The notes beneath the pieces are model-generated. The model was not told the DNA's origin. It saw only the letters and a program-made list of their open reading frames with translations, and made no database searches. From Oscillospiraceae bacterium (GTDB lineage Bacteria; Bacillota; Clostridia; Oscillospirales; Oscillospiraceae), in NCBI GenBank assembly GCA_017435525.1, contig JAFSEW010000005.1, positions 1 through 51,719 of the forward strand: a stretch of 51,719 bases of DNA. Direction: 5' to 3'. This document shows, piece after piece, positions 33,521 through 42,219 of this stretch. The first letter of the stretch is position 1. Every line of letters begins with the position of its first letter. The translations under genes and the position numbers were made by a program.

Positions 33521-33724
33521 ATCAATGATATGCTCAAACATCCAGCCCAACTCCAGCGGCCGCCCATCCTGGTCGTACGCATAGGGGAAAGTATCACATA
33601 CCAGATCGTATATTTCAAGAAGCTCCTCTTTGGAATATTCTTGATCGTCATGCAGAACAAGCCCGCAGTATTTTTGCAGCGCGCTGCGTTCCTCTTCAGT
33701 AAATACGGATGCCAAGCCGGACAC
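33503..33724 (-). CDS. Small acidic hypothetical protein
   Basis: Function unknown. The 73-residue product is acidic and helical (FTEEERSALQKYCGLVLHDD, EELLEIYDLVCDTFPY) and ends FEHIIDKLVAL. The GTG start at 33724 follows GAAGGTGGGGGC; a TTG at 33775 would give 90 residues. Codon pattern and terminator suggest a real gene. Confidence 0.65.
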   Translation of the reverse strand: MSGLASVFTEEERSALQKYCGLVLHDDQEYSKEELLEIYDLVCDTFPYAYDQDGRPLELGWMFEHIIDKLVAL

Positions 33725-33803
33725 GCCCCCACCTTCTTTCTTCCTGATCGTATCACCTTTCCCGCAGATTTTCAATCCCCCTATTTAATGTTCCGGGGAA
33801 GGA

Positions 33804-33832
33804 TTGAAAACAGCTTCCTGCAATGGTATGAT
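33804..33832 (+). promoter_or_regulatory. Promoter of the ComB-like gene
   Basis: TTGAAA (33804-33809) and TATGAT (33827-33832), 17-base spacer. The -35 region is the right arm of a 10-bp inverted repeat TTTTCAATCC / GGATTGAAAA (33769-33810). Confidence 0.78.
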
Positions 33833-33860
33833 AGAGAAAACCCATACAGGAGGAATTTCT

Positions 33861-34547
33861 ATGAATGTTCAGATTCTGGAACTGATCGACGGTGCAAAAG
33901 CCGCCAAGGGGCTGACTGTGATTATTGATGTATTCCGTGCCATGACCGTGGAAGCCTATGTGATCCAAAACGGCGCTGCGGATTTGATTCCCATCGGCAG
34001 CATCGATGAAGCCTACGCCTATCGGGATGCCCATCCCGGCACCATTCTCATGGGTGAGCGGGGCGGCGCAAAATGCCCCGGGTTTGATTTTGGCAACTCC
34101 CCTTCCCAGGTGAAGGACTTTGATTTTACGGGCAAGACCGTGGTGCATACCACCAGCGCAGGTACCCAGGGTGTTGCCAATGCCAAAAACGCTACCCAGA
34201 TGCTGACCGGCAGTTTGGTAAATGCCAGGGCCATTGCCGAATACATCAAAGCCAGCGGCGCGGAAGATGTGTCCCTGGTCTGTATGGGGCTGGCAGGTGT
34301 GGAACCCACCAGGGAAGATACCCTCTGCGCAGAATATATCAAGGCGCTGGTCGAGGGTACAACCTTTGATCTTGCCTCGGGCATCGAAGAGTGTAAGCAT
34401 ACCAGCGGCGCAAAATTCTTTGACCCAAACAATCCTATTTTCCCGGAGGAGGACTTCTGGCTCAGTGTGGAGGCCGATAAATTCGACTTTGTTCTTCATG
34501 TGGAGCAGGGTGCGGACGGTTTGATGCACACTATTCGAAAAGTGTGA
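33861..34547 (+). CDS. comB: 2-phosphosulfolactate phosphatase family protein (ComB-like)
   Basis: In methanogens ComB hydrolyses 2-phosphosulfolactate during coenzyme M synthesis; in most bacteria the role is unknown. The 228 residues match the family: VIIDVFRAMT, GERGGAKCPGFDFGNSP (residues about 62-78), TTSAGTQG and SLVCMGLAG. No other coenzyme M gene is in the window. The start at 33861 follows AGGAGGAATTTCT. Confidence 0.88.
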   Translation: MNVQILELIDGAKAAKGLTVIIDVFRAMTVEAYVIQNGAADLIPIGSIDEAYAYRDAHPGTILMGERGGAKCPGFDFGNSPSQVKDFDFTGKTVVHTTSAGTQGVANAKNATQMLTGSLVNARAIAEYIKASGAEDVSLVCMGLAGVEPTREDTLCAEYIKALVEGTTFDLASGIEECKHTSGAKFFDPNNPIFPEEDFWLSVEADKFDFVLHVEQGADGLMHTIRKV

Positions 34548-34590
34548 CACCCTAAATCTATGTTTTTTCCGGAATTCTAGCAAAATAACC

Positions 34591-34619
34591 TTGTTTTTTA
34601 TTGCAAACAGTTGTATAAT
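34591..34619 (+). promoter_or_regulatory. Promoter of pgi
   Basis: TTGTTT (34591-34596) and perfect TATAAT (34614-34619), 17-base spacer. Confidence 0.8.
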
Positions 34620-34665
34620 TTTATAGATATATTTTGCACAATAATTTACTTAGGAGGCTCTCCAA

Positions 34666-36246
34666 ATGATCAATTGGAACAATATGGATACCCTTTCCGC
34701 ATATGCCGCGCTGAAAGCCGTGCAGCCCATCGACCTGCGCGCCAGCATGAGCGGCGAAAACGGCGCTCAGCGCGTTAAGAGCTACAGCATCCCCATGGGT
34801 AGCAGTATGGACTTTAACTACGGCGCCCGCCCTGTGGATGACGCCATTCTGGAAAAGCTGGCTGCTTTTGCTGAGGAAGCACAGCTGGCTGAAAAGTTTG
34901 CAGCGCTCTACAACGGTGCTGTGATCAACACCGGTGAGAAGCGGCTGGTTCTGCATCATATGTGCCGCGGTCAGCTGGGTGACGATGTTGTGGCAGACGG
35001 CGTGAACAAGCGGGCTTTCTATGTAGAGCAGCAGCGCAAGTTCACGGAACTGGCCAACAAAGTTCACGCAGGTGAAATTACCAACGCCGACGGCGAGAAG
35101 TTCACCACCGTGGTGCAGATCGGTATCGGCGGCAGCGACCTGGGCCCCCGCGCCATCTACCTGGCTCTGGAGAACTGGGCCAAGGCCAACAACACCCTGA
35201 AGATGAAGGCTGAGTTCATCAGCAATGTTGACCCCGATGACGCAGCAGGCGTGCTGAGCAAGATCGATGTGGCCCACACCCTGTTCATCCTGGTTTCCAA
35301 GTCCGGCACCACCCTGGAAACTCTGACCAACGAATCCTTCGTGAAGGATGCCCTGGTCAAAGCAGGCCTGAATCCCTCCAAGCACATGCTGGCTGTTACC
35401 AGCGAGACCTCTCCCCTGGCCAAGAGCTCCGATTACCTGGCTGCTTTCTTTATGGATGACTATATCGGCGGCCGTTACTCCTCCACCTCCGCTGTGGGCG
35501 GCGCTGTTCTGTCCCTGGCCTTCGGCCCTGAGGTCTTTGAAAAGTTCCTGGCAGGCGCTGCTGAGGCTGACGCACTGGCCAAGAATCCCGATCTGCGGAA
35601 GAACGCTGCCATGCTGGACGCTCTGATCGGCGTTTACGAGCGCAATGTTCTGGGCTACCCCACCACCGCTGTTCTGCCCTACTCTCAGGCCCTGAGCCGC
35701 TTCCCTGCCCATCTGCAGCAGCTGGACATGGAATCCAACGGTAAGTCTGTTAACCGCTTCGGTGAGAGCGTAAACTATGTCACCGGCCCCGTGATCTTCG
35801 GCGAGCCCGGCACCAACGGTCAGCACTCCTTCTATCAGCTGCTGCACCAGGGCACCGATATCATTCCTCTGCAGTTCGTCGGCTTCAAGAACAGCCAGAT
35901 GGGCTCCGATGTTGTGATCCAGGGCTCTACCTCCCAGCAGAAGCTCTGCGCCAATGTTGCCGCCCAGATCATGGCTTTCGCCTGCGGCAAGGATGACGAC
36001 AACCGCAACAAGTACTTTGCAGGCGGCCGTCCCTCCAGCATCATCATCGGCGAAAAGCTGACTCCTGAGGCTGTAGGCGCTCTGCTGGCACACTTTGAGA
36101 ACAAGGTCATGTTCCAGGGCTTTGCCTGGAATCTGAACAGCTTCGACCAGGAAGGCGTCCAGCTGGGCAAGGTTCTGGCCAAGAAGGTTCTGGCCCACGA
36201 CACCGACGGTGCTCTGAAGGTCTACAGCGATCTGCTGAACATCTGA
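34666..36246 (+). CDS. pgi: Glucose-6-phosphate isomerase
   Basis: Interconverts glucose 6-phosphate and fructose 6-phosphate in glycolysis. The 526 residues contain QIGIGGSDLGPRA (residues about 149-161), the phosphate site SKSGTTLET, and the catalytic Glu in GEPGTNGQHSFYQLLHQG. Codon use is strongly biased to preferred codons, indicating high expression. AGGAGGCTCTCCAA precedes the ATG. Confidence 0.98.
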   Translation: MINWNNMDTLSAYAALKAVQPIDLRASMSGENGAQRVKSYSIPMGSSMDFNYGARPVDDAILEKLAAFAEEAQLAEKFAALYNGAVINTGEKRLVLHHMCRGQLGDDVVADGVNKRAFYVEQQRKFTELANKVHAGEITNADGEKFTTVVQIGIGGSDLGPRAIYLALENWAKANNTLKMKAEFISNVDPDDAAGVLSKIDVAHTLFILVSKSGTTLETLTNESFVKDALVKAGLNPSKHMLAVTSETSPLAKSSDYLAAFFMDDYIGGRYSSTSAVGGAVLSLAFGPEVFEKFLAGAAEADALAKNPDLRKNAAMLDALIGVYERNVLGYPTTAVLPYSQALSRFPAHLQQLDMESNGKSVNRFGESVNYVTGPVIFGEPGTNGQHSFYQLLHQGTDIIPLQFVGFKNSQMGSDVVIQGSTSQQKLCANVAAQIMAFACGKDDDNRNKYFAGGRPSSIIIGEKLTPEAVGALLAHFENKVMFQGFAWNLNSFDQEGVQLGKVLAKKVLAHDTDGALKVYSDLLNI

Positions 36247-36252
36247 TAAATC

Positions 36253-36290
36253 AAAAGTTCCGGAAACCAATGGTTTCCGGAACTTTTTTA
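36253..36290. terminator. Bidirectional terminator after pgi
   Basis: Perfect 16-bp stem AAAAGTTCCGGAAACC / GGTTTCCGGAACTTTT with a 3-base loop and T/A tracts, between convergent genes. Confidence 0.93.
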
Positions 36291-37118
36291 TTTTACTTTT
36301 TCATGCAGGAACTTCTCAACCACTTCCGCGATGCCGTCGTGATTATTATCATTTTGGGTAATGTAGTCAGCCGCTGCCTTCACATCCTCCGTACCGTTGG
36401 CCATAGCCACGCCGATACCGGCTGCCCGGATCATGGAAAGATCATTGGCTGCATCGCCTACGGCAACCGCATTGGCAATGTCCACACCCATCAGCCCGCA
36501 CAGCCGCCGCACAGCGTTGCCCTTGTTCATTCCCTTGACAACAATCTCCAGATACTCTTTGCAGGAGAAGAAGCAATCCGCCTCCTGGGCAAGGCTTTCG
36601 CCGATCCACTTCTGCATAGCCCGCAGATCAGCCTGATCGTCAAGTGCGATCATCAGGCATTTCACCGGCTCCTGCACCACATCGGTTGCTGCATCTGCAA
36701 TTACCTTATGCGCCATGCCGATACGCTCACAGTACCATGCCAGCTCCTTACCCACACATCTGGGCTCTACCAGAACCCGCTCGCCTTCATAGGTCTGGAT
36801 GTGGAGATTTCTGCGATTCGCCTCGGCGAAAAGCTTTCTCACCGTAGAAATCGGCGTTGTGCAGGAGTAGATGGTATCATTCTTCTCCCAGTCGTAGAGA
36901 AGCGCGCCGTTGGAGGCGATCATCATACAGCCGGGTTTATCCAGACCCAGCCGCCCGGCCAGATCTTTGGCACTTTTCAGCGGGCGGCCTGTTGCAATCA
37001 CCACACCGTGGCCACGCTCCAACGCCTGCTCCAGGGCTTGTCTGTTCAGAGCCGTAATTTCCTTCTGATCGTTCAGCAGCGTACCGTCCAGATCCAAAAA
37101 CAGCAGTCTTTTTTCCAT
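36288..37118 (-). CDS. HAD-superfamily Cof-type phosphatase
   Basis: Probable sugar-phosphate or nucleotide phosphatase. The 276 residues include FLDLDGTLLND (residues 5-15), VIATGRPL, and VGDAANDLSMI with a C2 cap between. A second Cof-type gene lies at 30449, but the sequences are clearly different. Start at 37118 follows TGAGGTATGTT. Confidence 0.9.
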   Translation of the reverse strand: MEKRLLFLDLDGTLLNDQKEITALNRQALEQALERGHGVVIATGRPLKSAKDLAGRLGLDKPGCMMIASNGALLYDWEKNDTIYSCTTPISTVRKLFAEANRRNLHIQTYEGERVLVEPRCVGKELAWYCERIGMAHKVIADAATDVVQEPVKCLMIALDDQADLRAMQKWIGESLAQEADCFFSCKEYLEIVVKGMNKGNAVRRLCGLMGVDIANAVAVGDAANDLSMIRAAGIGVAMANGTEDVKAAADYITQNDNNHDGIAEVVEKFLHEKVK

Positions 37119-37175
37119 AACATACCTCAGCATTCCGGCGCGGCATCTGCCGCGCACAATTTCCTGGTTACCGAA

Positions 37176-37204
37176 ATTATAAGGCTTCTCCAGTGAAATT
37201 GCAA
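37176..37204 (-). promoter_or_regulatory. Promoter of the HAD gene
   Basis: Minus-strand TTGCAA (37199-37204) and TATAAT (37176-37181), 17-base spacer; divergent from the amidohydrolase promoter. Confidence 0.85.
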
Positions 37205-37223
37205 GACATGGACGGATTGTTTA

Positions 37224-37252
37224 TTGCATTTCCTCTTGAGCACTGCTATACT
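37224..37252 (+). promoter_or_regulatory. Promoter of the M20 amidohydrolase gene
   Basis: TTGCAT (37224-37229) and TATACT (37247-37252), 17-base spacer. Confidence 0.82.
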
Positions 37253-37285
37253 TGTTATGTTGCTGAACAAAAGAGGAGGCTCATT

Positions 37286-38674
37286 ATGGATTTGTCTGTA
37301 TTGAATATTATCGACGAAAAGAAAGAAATCATCGACGGCGTAGCGGATTACCTGTGGGCGAATCCGGAAACTGCTTTTACGGAATTTAAGTCCGCACAGA
37401 AGATTTGCCAGGTTCTGCGAGATGAAGGCTTCACTGTGGAAGAAAATCTGGCCGGAATCGCTACCGCCTTCTCCGGCACCTTCGGTTCCGGCAAACCTGT
37501 GATCGGTGTGCTGGGCGAGTTTGATGCCTTGAGCGGCCTGGGTCAGGTGGAAGGCCTGGCAGAGCCCATGCCCAACGGTCAGGAATGCGGTCACGGCTGC
37601 GGCCATAATCTGCTGGGTGCCGGTTCCCTGGGTGCCGCCATTGCCATCAAGCATTATCTGGAAACCACCGGTCGGGAGGGTACCGTGATCTATTTCGGCT
37701 GTCCCGGCGAAGAAGGCGGCTCCGGCAAGGCATTTATGGCCCGTGACGGCGTGTTTGACTGTCTGGATGCTGCGCTTTGCTGGCACCCCGGCGACATTAC
37801 CCGGGTGCGGGTCAAGCATTCTCTGGCCAATTACCAAGTTCTTTACAAGTTTGACGGCGTTGCCTCCCACGCCGGTGACAAGCCTTACCTGGGCCGCAGT
37901 GCACTGGATGCCGTGGAGCTGATGGACATGGGCACCAACTATCTCCGGGAGCATATGATCGACGGCGCGCGCATTCACTACGCCATCGTGGATACCGGCG
38001 GCTTCTCTCCCAATGTTGTGCAGGCCCATGCGGAGGTGCTGTACCTCATCCGCGCCCCTCACAACCAGCAGGTAAAAGAACTCTATGAGCGGGTATGCGA
38101 TATTGCCAAGGGCGCTGCGCTGATGACCGGCACCAAGGCCAGCCACGAATTTATCAAGGGTTGCTCCAGCTATGTCCATAACCACACCATGCTCCGTCAG
38201 CTGGATCAGTGCATGGCTGCCATCGGCGCGCCGGAGCCCAGCGAAGAAGATCTGGCGTTTGCAAAGGCCATTACCGAAAACTCCCTGATGAATATCCCCA
38301 ACCATGATTTGGAAAACCCCATCCACTGGCAGCAAATTCCCTATGACGGCGTAACCATTCCGGGCTTTGGCTCCACAGATGTCAGCGATGTCAGCTGGGT
38401 CTGCCCCACCGCGGAATTAAGCGGCCCCAGTAACGCCTTCAGCACCCCCGGCCACTCCTGGCAGATGACGGTTCAGAGTAAGACCCCTTGGGGCAAAAAG
38501 GTCATGCGCTTTGCAGCCAAGTCCCTGGCAGCTACTGCTATTGAACTGATTGAGAATCCCGAACTGCTGCAGAAAGCCAAAGAAGAGCACAAACAGCGCA
38601 TTGGCAGCGGCTATGAACCTCCCATCCCTCAGGGTATCAAGCCCAGGCCCATGAATTCCTTCGGCAGAAAATAA
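37286..38674 (+). CDS. M20-family amidohydrolase, AbgB-like
   Basis: Zinc hydrolase related to the p-aminobenzoyl-glutamate hydrolase subunit AbgB; true substrate unknown. The 462 residues show the M20 metal pattern: GEFDALSGLGQ, CGHGCGHNLLGAG, FGCPGEEGGSGKAFM with the catalytic Glu pair, and FDGVASHAGDKPYLGRSALDA (quoted as a region near residues 190-210). Family members act as AbgAB dimers, but no abgA is adjacent. Start at 37286 follows GAGGAGGCTCATT. Confidence 0.88.
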   Translation: MDLSVLNIIDEKKEIIDGVADYLWANPETAFTEFKSAQKICQVLRDEGFTVEENLAGIATAFSGTFGSGKPVIGVLGEFDALSGLGQVEGLAEPMPNGQECGHGCGHNLLGAGSLGAAIAIKHYLETTGREGTVIYFGCPGEEGGSGKAFMARDGVFDCLDAALCWHPGDITRVRVKHSLANYQVLYKFDGVASHAGDKPYLGRSALDAVELMDMGTNYLREHMIDGARIHYAIVDTGGFSPNVVQAHAEVLYLIRAPHNQQVKELYERVCDIAKGAALMTGTKASHEFIKGCSSYVHNHTMLRQLDQCMAAIGAPEPSEEDLAFAKAITENSLMNIPNHDLENPIHWQQIPYDGVTIPGFGSTDVSDVSWVCPTAELSGPSNAFSTPGHSWQMTVQSKTPWGKKVMRFAAKSLAATAIELIENPELLQKAKEEHKQRIGSGYEPPIPQGIKPRPMNSFGRK

Positions 38675-38675
38675 C

Positions 38676-38856
38676 AAAAAGGGGCTGTCTCATTAAGGCA
38701 TAAACCTCACATTTTATCTCGTAGGGACACTCCTCCGGGGTGTCCAAACTGGAAAAACCGGCACAATTTGTGCCGGTTTTTTATGTTATTGATGTTTTCG
38801 TGGACACCGCAGGAGCGGTGTCCCTACAAAAAATCATTTTGAGACAGCCCCTTTTT
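38676..38856. repeat. 181-bp nested inverted-repeat element
   Basis: Ends are a perfect 17-bp inverted repeat AAAAAGGGGCTGTCTCA (38676-38692) / its complement (38840-38856). Inside is a second pair, GTAGGGACAC (38721-38730) / GTGTCCCTAC (38818-38827), with partly matching extensions. At the centre is a terminator-like hairpin AAAAACCGGCACA / TGTGCCGGTTTTT (38753-38781). No ORF and no clear target duplication. It sits between convergent genes and may also serve as their terminator. Confidence 0.85.
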
Positions 38857-38862
38857 TCATAG

Positions 38863-39861
38863 TTAAAGCCATCCGGCGTCTTCGGATTCAGGGCGTCTGT
38901 CACGCAGCAGCAATTCCTTGATAGCAACCTGGGGAGAGGCCCCTTCATAGAGCACTTCGTAAGCCGCTTTGAAGATGGGCATATTGACACCCTGCTTCTG
39001 GCACAGTTCCCAGGCAGACCGGGCTGCATAATAGCCTTCCACCACGGCACCCACCTGTTCCATGGCTTCCTGCACACCAACGCCCTGGCCGATCAAAATA
39101 CCGGCTCTGCGGTTTCTGGAATGCATGGAGGTACAGGTAACGATCAGATCGCCTACGCCGGTCAGACCGGCGAAAGTATCCTTCCTGGCCCCCAGAGAGA
39201 CACCCAGCCGGGCCATTTCCGTCAGGCCTCTGGTCATCAGCATGGCCTTGGTATTGTCGCCAAAGCCCATGCCGTCGGTGACACCGGCGCAAAGAGCAAT
39301 GACATTCTTCAGCGCACCGCCCAGCTCAGCGCCAACAATGTCGGGGCTGGTATAGATGCGGAAATTCTGTGCCATAAAAGCATCCTGCACAAATTCTGCC
39401 AGGTGCTGGTCTTCGCAGGCTGCCAGGCAACCGGTAGGAATGTCCAAAGCCACCTCTTCTGCATGGCTGGGACCTGTCAAGGCAACCACGGCATGGCCGG
39501 TTTCCTGCTGAACCACCTGGCTCATACGCAGGGTCGTGCCGAATTCCAAACCCTTCGTTACGGAAACAAGCACCGCTTCCGGATGCAAATGGGGCGCAAT
39601 CCCCTTACAGACACTGCGGATCGGGAAAGACGGGCAAGCAACAACAACCAAGGCGCAATCCTTCACGCAGGCATAATCTGCAGAGATTTTCAGTTCCTCC
39701 GGCAATTTTGCGCCGGGGAGTCTGGGATTGATACGCTGGGATTCCATCTGGGGAATCAGATCTTTTTCAAAAGTCCAGAGGGTCACATCGTGACCGTTCT
39801 TACACAGGCGGATAGCCAGAGCAGTGCCCCAGGCACCACTGCCAACAACTGCTGCTTTCAT
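38863..39861 (-). CDS. gpsA: Glycerol-3-phosphate dehydrogenase [NAD(P)+]
   Basis: Reduces dihydroxyacetone phosphate to sn-glycerol 3-phosphate for phospholipids. The 332 residues begin with the Rossmann motif VVGSGAWGTALA (residues 5-16), then SVTKGLE, ALTGPSHAEEVA and the catalytic Lys in GGALKNVIAL. The start at 39861 follows GGAGAAGACCGA and overlaps plsY by 4 bases. The product is acylated by PlsY, encoded just upstream. Confidence 0.97.
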   Translation of the reverse strand: MKAAVVGSGAWGTALAIRLCKNGHDVTLWTFEKDLIPQMESQRINPRLPGAKLPEELKISADYACVKDCALVVVACPSFPIRSVCKGIAPHLHPEAVLVSVTKGLEFGTTLRMSQVVQQETGHAVVALTGPSHAEEVALDIPTGCLAACEDQHLAEFVQDAFMAQNFRIYTSPDIVGAELGGALKNVIALCAGVTDGMGFGDNTKAMLMTRGLTEMARLGVSLGARKDTFAGLTGVGDLIVTCTSMHSRNRRAGILIGQGVGVQEAMEQVGAVVEGYYAARSAWELCQKQGVNMPIFKAAYEVLYEGASPQVAIKELLLRDRRPESEDAGWL

Positions 39862-40484
39862 TCGGTCTTCTCCTTTTTGCGGATGGTAAATTTGTTTTCC
39901 GTGCCTTTCAAAAGCCGGAGGATATTGCTGCGGTGCATCCAGATCACCAGAGCGGCCAGAAAAATTCCCCCTGCCACTACCCAGGGATGATCCCAGTACA
40001 GCACGGAAAAACCAATGCCGAAACCGATCGCAGCCAAAATAGAGCCCAGAGAAACATAGCGCGTTGCCAAAACACTTCCAAAGAAGACTACTGCCAGCAC
40101 CAGGCCAATGCGCCAATCCAGCATAAATACCGCAGTGGCACCGCACAGAACGCCCTTGCCACCCTTGAAGCCCAGTAACATCGGAAAAATATGCCCCAGT
40201 GCTGCCATAACCGCACCCAGCATCATGCCTTCCATAGCATAGTCAAATTCCTTCAGCAGCGCGCCGCCAACCAGACAAGCCGCCGCGGTTTTGACAACAT
40301 CTACCAGGATCACAAGACTGGCACTCTTGCTGCCATAGCTGCGCAGAAAATTGGTCAGACCCGCGTTGCCGCTGCCATGGCTGCGGACATCATCATGGGC
40401 GATCCAGGCGGACACCGACACAGCACCGTTATGATTGCCCAGCAAATAGGCAACCACAGCGGTAAGGAGAACAGCATACAACAC
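39858..40484 (-). CDS. plsY: Acyl-phosphate:glycerol-3-phosphate acyltransferase
   Basis: Integral membrane enzyme making lysophosphatidic acid from acyl phosphate and glycerol 3-phosphate. The 208 residues show the three PlsY motifs: HGSGNAGLTNFLR (usual S-G-N-x-G-A/T-T-N), GHIFPMLLGFKGGKGV, and a third near RYVSLGS. Four or five membrane helices are visible. GTG start after AGGAGGAGTAACC. Lies between der and gpsA. Confidence 0.95.
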   Translation of the reverse strand: MLYAVLLTAVVAYLLGNHNGAVSVSAWIAHDDVRSHGSGNAGLTNFLRSYGSKSASLVILVDVVKTAAACLVGGALLKEFDYAMEGMMLGAVMAALGHIFPMLLGFKGGKGVLCGATAVFMLDWRIGLVLAVVFFGSVLATRYVSLGSILAAIGFGIGFSVLYWDHPWVVAGGIFLAALVIWMHRSNILRLLKGTENKFTIRKKEKTE

Positions 40485-40486
40485 GG

Positions 40487-41818
40487 TTACTCCTCCTTTT
40501 CACCCTTCTGGCGAATGGTGATGCGCACAGGGGTACCTTCCAGGCCGAACACTTCCCGAATCTGGTTTTCCAGATACCGCTGATAAGAGAAGTGGAACAG
40601 ACGGGCATCGTTGCAGAAAATAACAAAGTGCGGGGGCTTGGTGCTGGCCTGGGTCATGTAGTAGATCTTCAGGCGGCGGCCCTTATCCGTAGGCGGCTGC
40701 ACACGGGCAGTGGCTTCTGCCAGAATGCTGTTCAGAGCGCCGGTGGTAATGCGGCTGGTGTTCTGGCGATGCACATCCTGCACCACCTGATACAGCTTGT
40801 CCACCCGCTGACCGGTCAGGGCAGAAAGGAACACCACAGGAGCATAGGTCATATAGCTCAGACCTTCCCGGACTGCCAGTTCCTTATCCCGCATGGTGTT
40901 GGTCTGCTTGTCTTCCACAGCATCCCACTTATTCACAACAATGATGGCTGCCTTACCGGCTTCATGCACCAGGCCGGCAATCTTGGTGTCCTGCTCGGTC
41001 ACACCGTCATTGGCATCAATCAGAATCAGGCAGACATCTGCCCGCTCAATGGCATTGATGGTACGCATGTTGGAGAACTTCTCAATAGCATCGTCCACCT
41101 TGCTCTTACGGCGCATACCTGCGGTATCAATAAAGCAGTACTTGCCGGTCTCATTTTCAAAATAGCTGTCAATGGCATCGCGGGTGGTGCCGGCAATGTT
41201 GGAAACGATCACACGCTCTTCGCCCAGAATCCGGTTCAGCAGGCTGGATTTGCCCACATTGGGCTTACCCACAATGGCGACCTTGATCACATCGCCCTCA
41301 TCTTCCACTTCCTCTTCCTCAGGGAACTGCTCCAGACACCAGTCCAGCAGGTCGCCGGTACCGTGACCGTGGATGGCGGAAACTTCAAACAGGTCACCGA
41401 TGCCCAGGCCGTAGAATTCATACACATCCGGGTTAGTAGGGCCAACGCTGTCGCACTTATTCACAGCCAGCGCAACAGGCTTGCCACACTTGCGCAGCAT
41501 GGTGGCCACATCCTCATCCGCTGCGGTCATGCCGGACTTCACATCCACCACCATCACAACACAGTCGGCCAGCTCAATGCCGATTTCCGCCTGACGCCGC
41601 ATAAACTTCAGCATATCACTTTCCGTACCGGGCTCGATACCGCCGGTATCCACCAGGCTGAACTGACGGCCGCACCACTCACAGTCTCCATAGATGCGGT
41701 CACGGGTTACACCGGGGGTATCTTCCACAATGGAAGTCCGATGACCGGTCAGCTTATTGAAAAGCATGGATTTACCCACATTGGGGCGGCCAACAATCGC
41801 CACCAAAGGTTTTGCCAT
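40487..41818 (-). CDS. der: Ribosome biogenesis GTPase Der (EngA)
   Basis: Tandem GTPase needed for 50S maturation. The 443 residues have two G domains: GRPNVGKSMLFNKL (residues about 9-22), DTPGV-type and NKCD motifs, then a second GKPNVGKSSLLNRI, DTAGMRR and NKWD, and a C-terminal KH-like domain ending VRITIRQKGEKEE. Start at 41818 follows AGGAGTGATAAAC. First gene of der-plsY-gpsA. Confidence 0.97.
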   Translation of the reverse strand: MAKPLVAIVGRPNVGKSMLFNKLTGHRTSIVEDTPGVTRDRIYGDCEWCGRQFSLVDTGGIEPGTESDMLKFMRRQAEIGIELADCVVMVVDVKSGMTAADEDVATMLRKCGKPVALAVNKCDSVGPTNPDVYEFYGLGIGDLFEVSAIHGHGTGDLLDWCLEQFPEEEEVEDEGDVIKVAIVGKPNVGKSSLLNRILGEERVIVSNIAGTTRDAIDSYFENETGKYCFIDTAGMRRKSKVDDAIEKFSNMRTINAIERADVCLILIDANDGVTEQDTKIAGLVHEAGKAAIIVVNKWDAVEDKQTNTMRDKELAVREGLSYMTYAPVVFLSALTGQRVDKLYQVVQDVHRQNTSRITTGALNSILAEATARVQPPTDKGRRLKIYYMTQASTKPPHFVIFCNDARLFHFSYQRYLENQIREVFGLEGTPVRITIRQKGEKEE

Positions 41819-41859
41819 GTTTATCACTCCTTATCCTATATATGAATCATCATTAGGTT

Positions 41860-41888
41860 ATTATGGCATAACTTCCTGACAAAATCAA
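41860..41888 (-). promoter_or_regulatory. Promoter of der-plsY-gpsA
   Basis: Minus-strand TTGATT (41883-41888) and CATAAT (41860-41865), 17-base spacer. Confidence 0.75.
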
Positions 41889-41932
41889 CCGAAAAAGCCA
41901 TTATTTACAAAACAATAACATGTATAAAACGG

Positions 41933-41963
41933 AAAAAGAGGAAGGTTGCAGCAACCTTCCTCT
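41933..41963 (-). terminator. Terminator of yceD-rpmF
   Basis: Minus-strand 12-13 bp stem AGAGGAAGGTTGC / GCAACCTTCCTCT with almost no loop, followed by TTTTTCC. Confidence 0.85.
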
Positions 41964-41984
41964 GTGCTTTCGCTTTTTCCTGCC

Positions 41985-42170
41985 TTAGTCAGCCTTGGCA
42001 GCCAGAACCTGACGGCCATTGTAGTTGCCGCAAGCCTTGCAAGCTCTGTGAGGCATGACGGGCTCGCCACACTTGGAGCACACTGCCACACTGGGGGCAG
42101 ACAGCTTCCAGTTGGAACCACGACGCTTGTCGCGACGGGCCTTGGACACTTTACACTTAGGAACAGCCAT
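41985..42170 (-). CDS. rpmF: 50S ribosomal protein L32
   Basis: Small 50S protein of 61 residues starting MAVPKCKVSKARRDKRRG. It keeps the zinc ribbon CSKCG ... CKACG, so it is the zinc-binding form. The start at 42170 follows AAGGAGGTGTCATCC; an earlier start would lie on that site. Downstream of yceD in the usual order. Confidence 0.97.
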   Translation of the reverse strand: MAVPKCKVSKARRDKRRGSNWKLSAPSVAVCSKCGEPVMPHRACKACGNYNGRQVLAAKAD

Positions 42171-42219
42171 GGATGACACCTCCTTGGTCAATCTGCTTTA
42201 ACAGCATTCATTCTTTAGA

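Noticed and set aside
34621-36270. 549-residue minus-strand open frame opposite pgi
   Set aside because: Long because pgi uses a narrow set of codons; no start site or known domain.
39862-40146. N-terminal extension of GpsA
   Set aside because: The added 95 residues are antisense-like noise over plsY; the Rossmann motif starts right after the Met at 39861.
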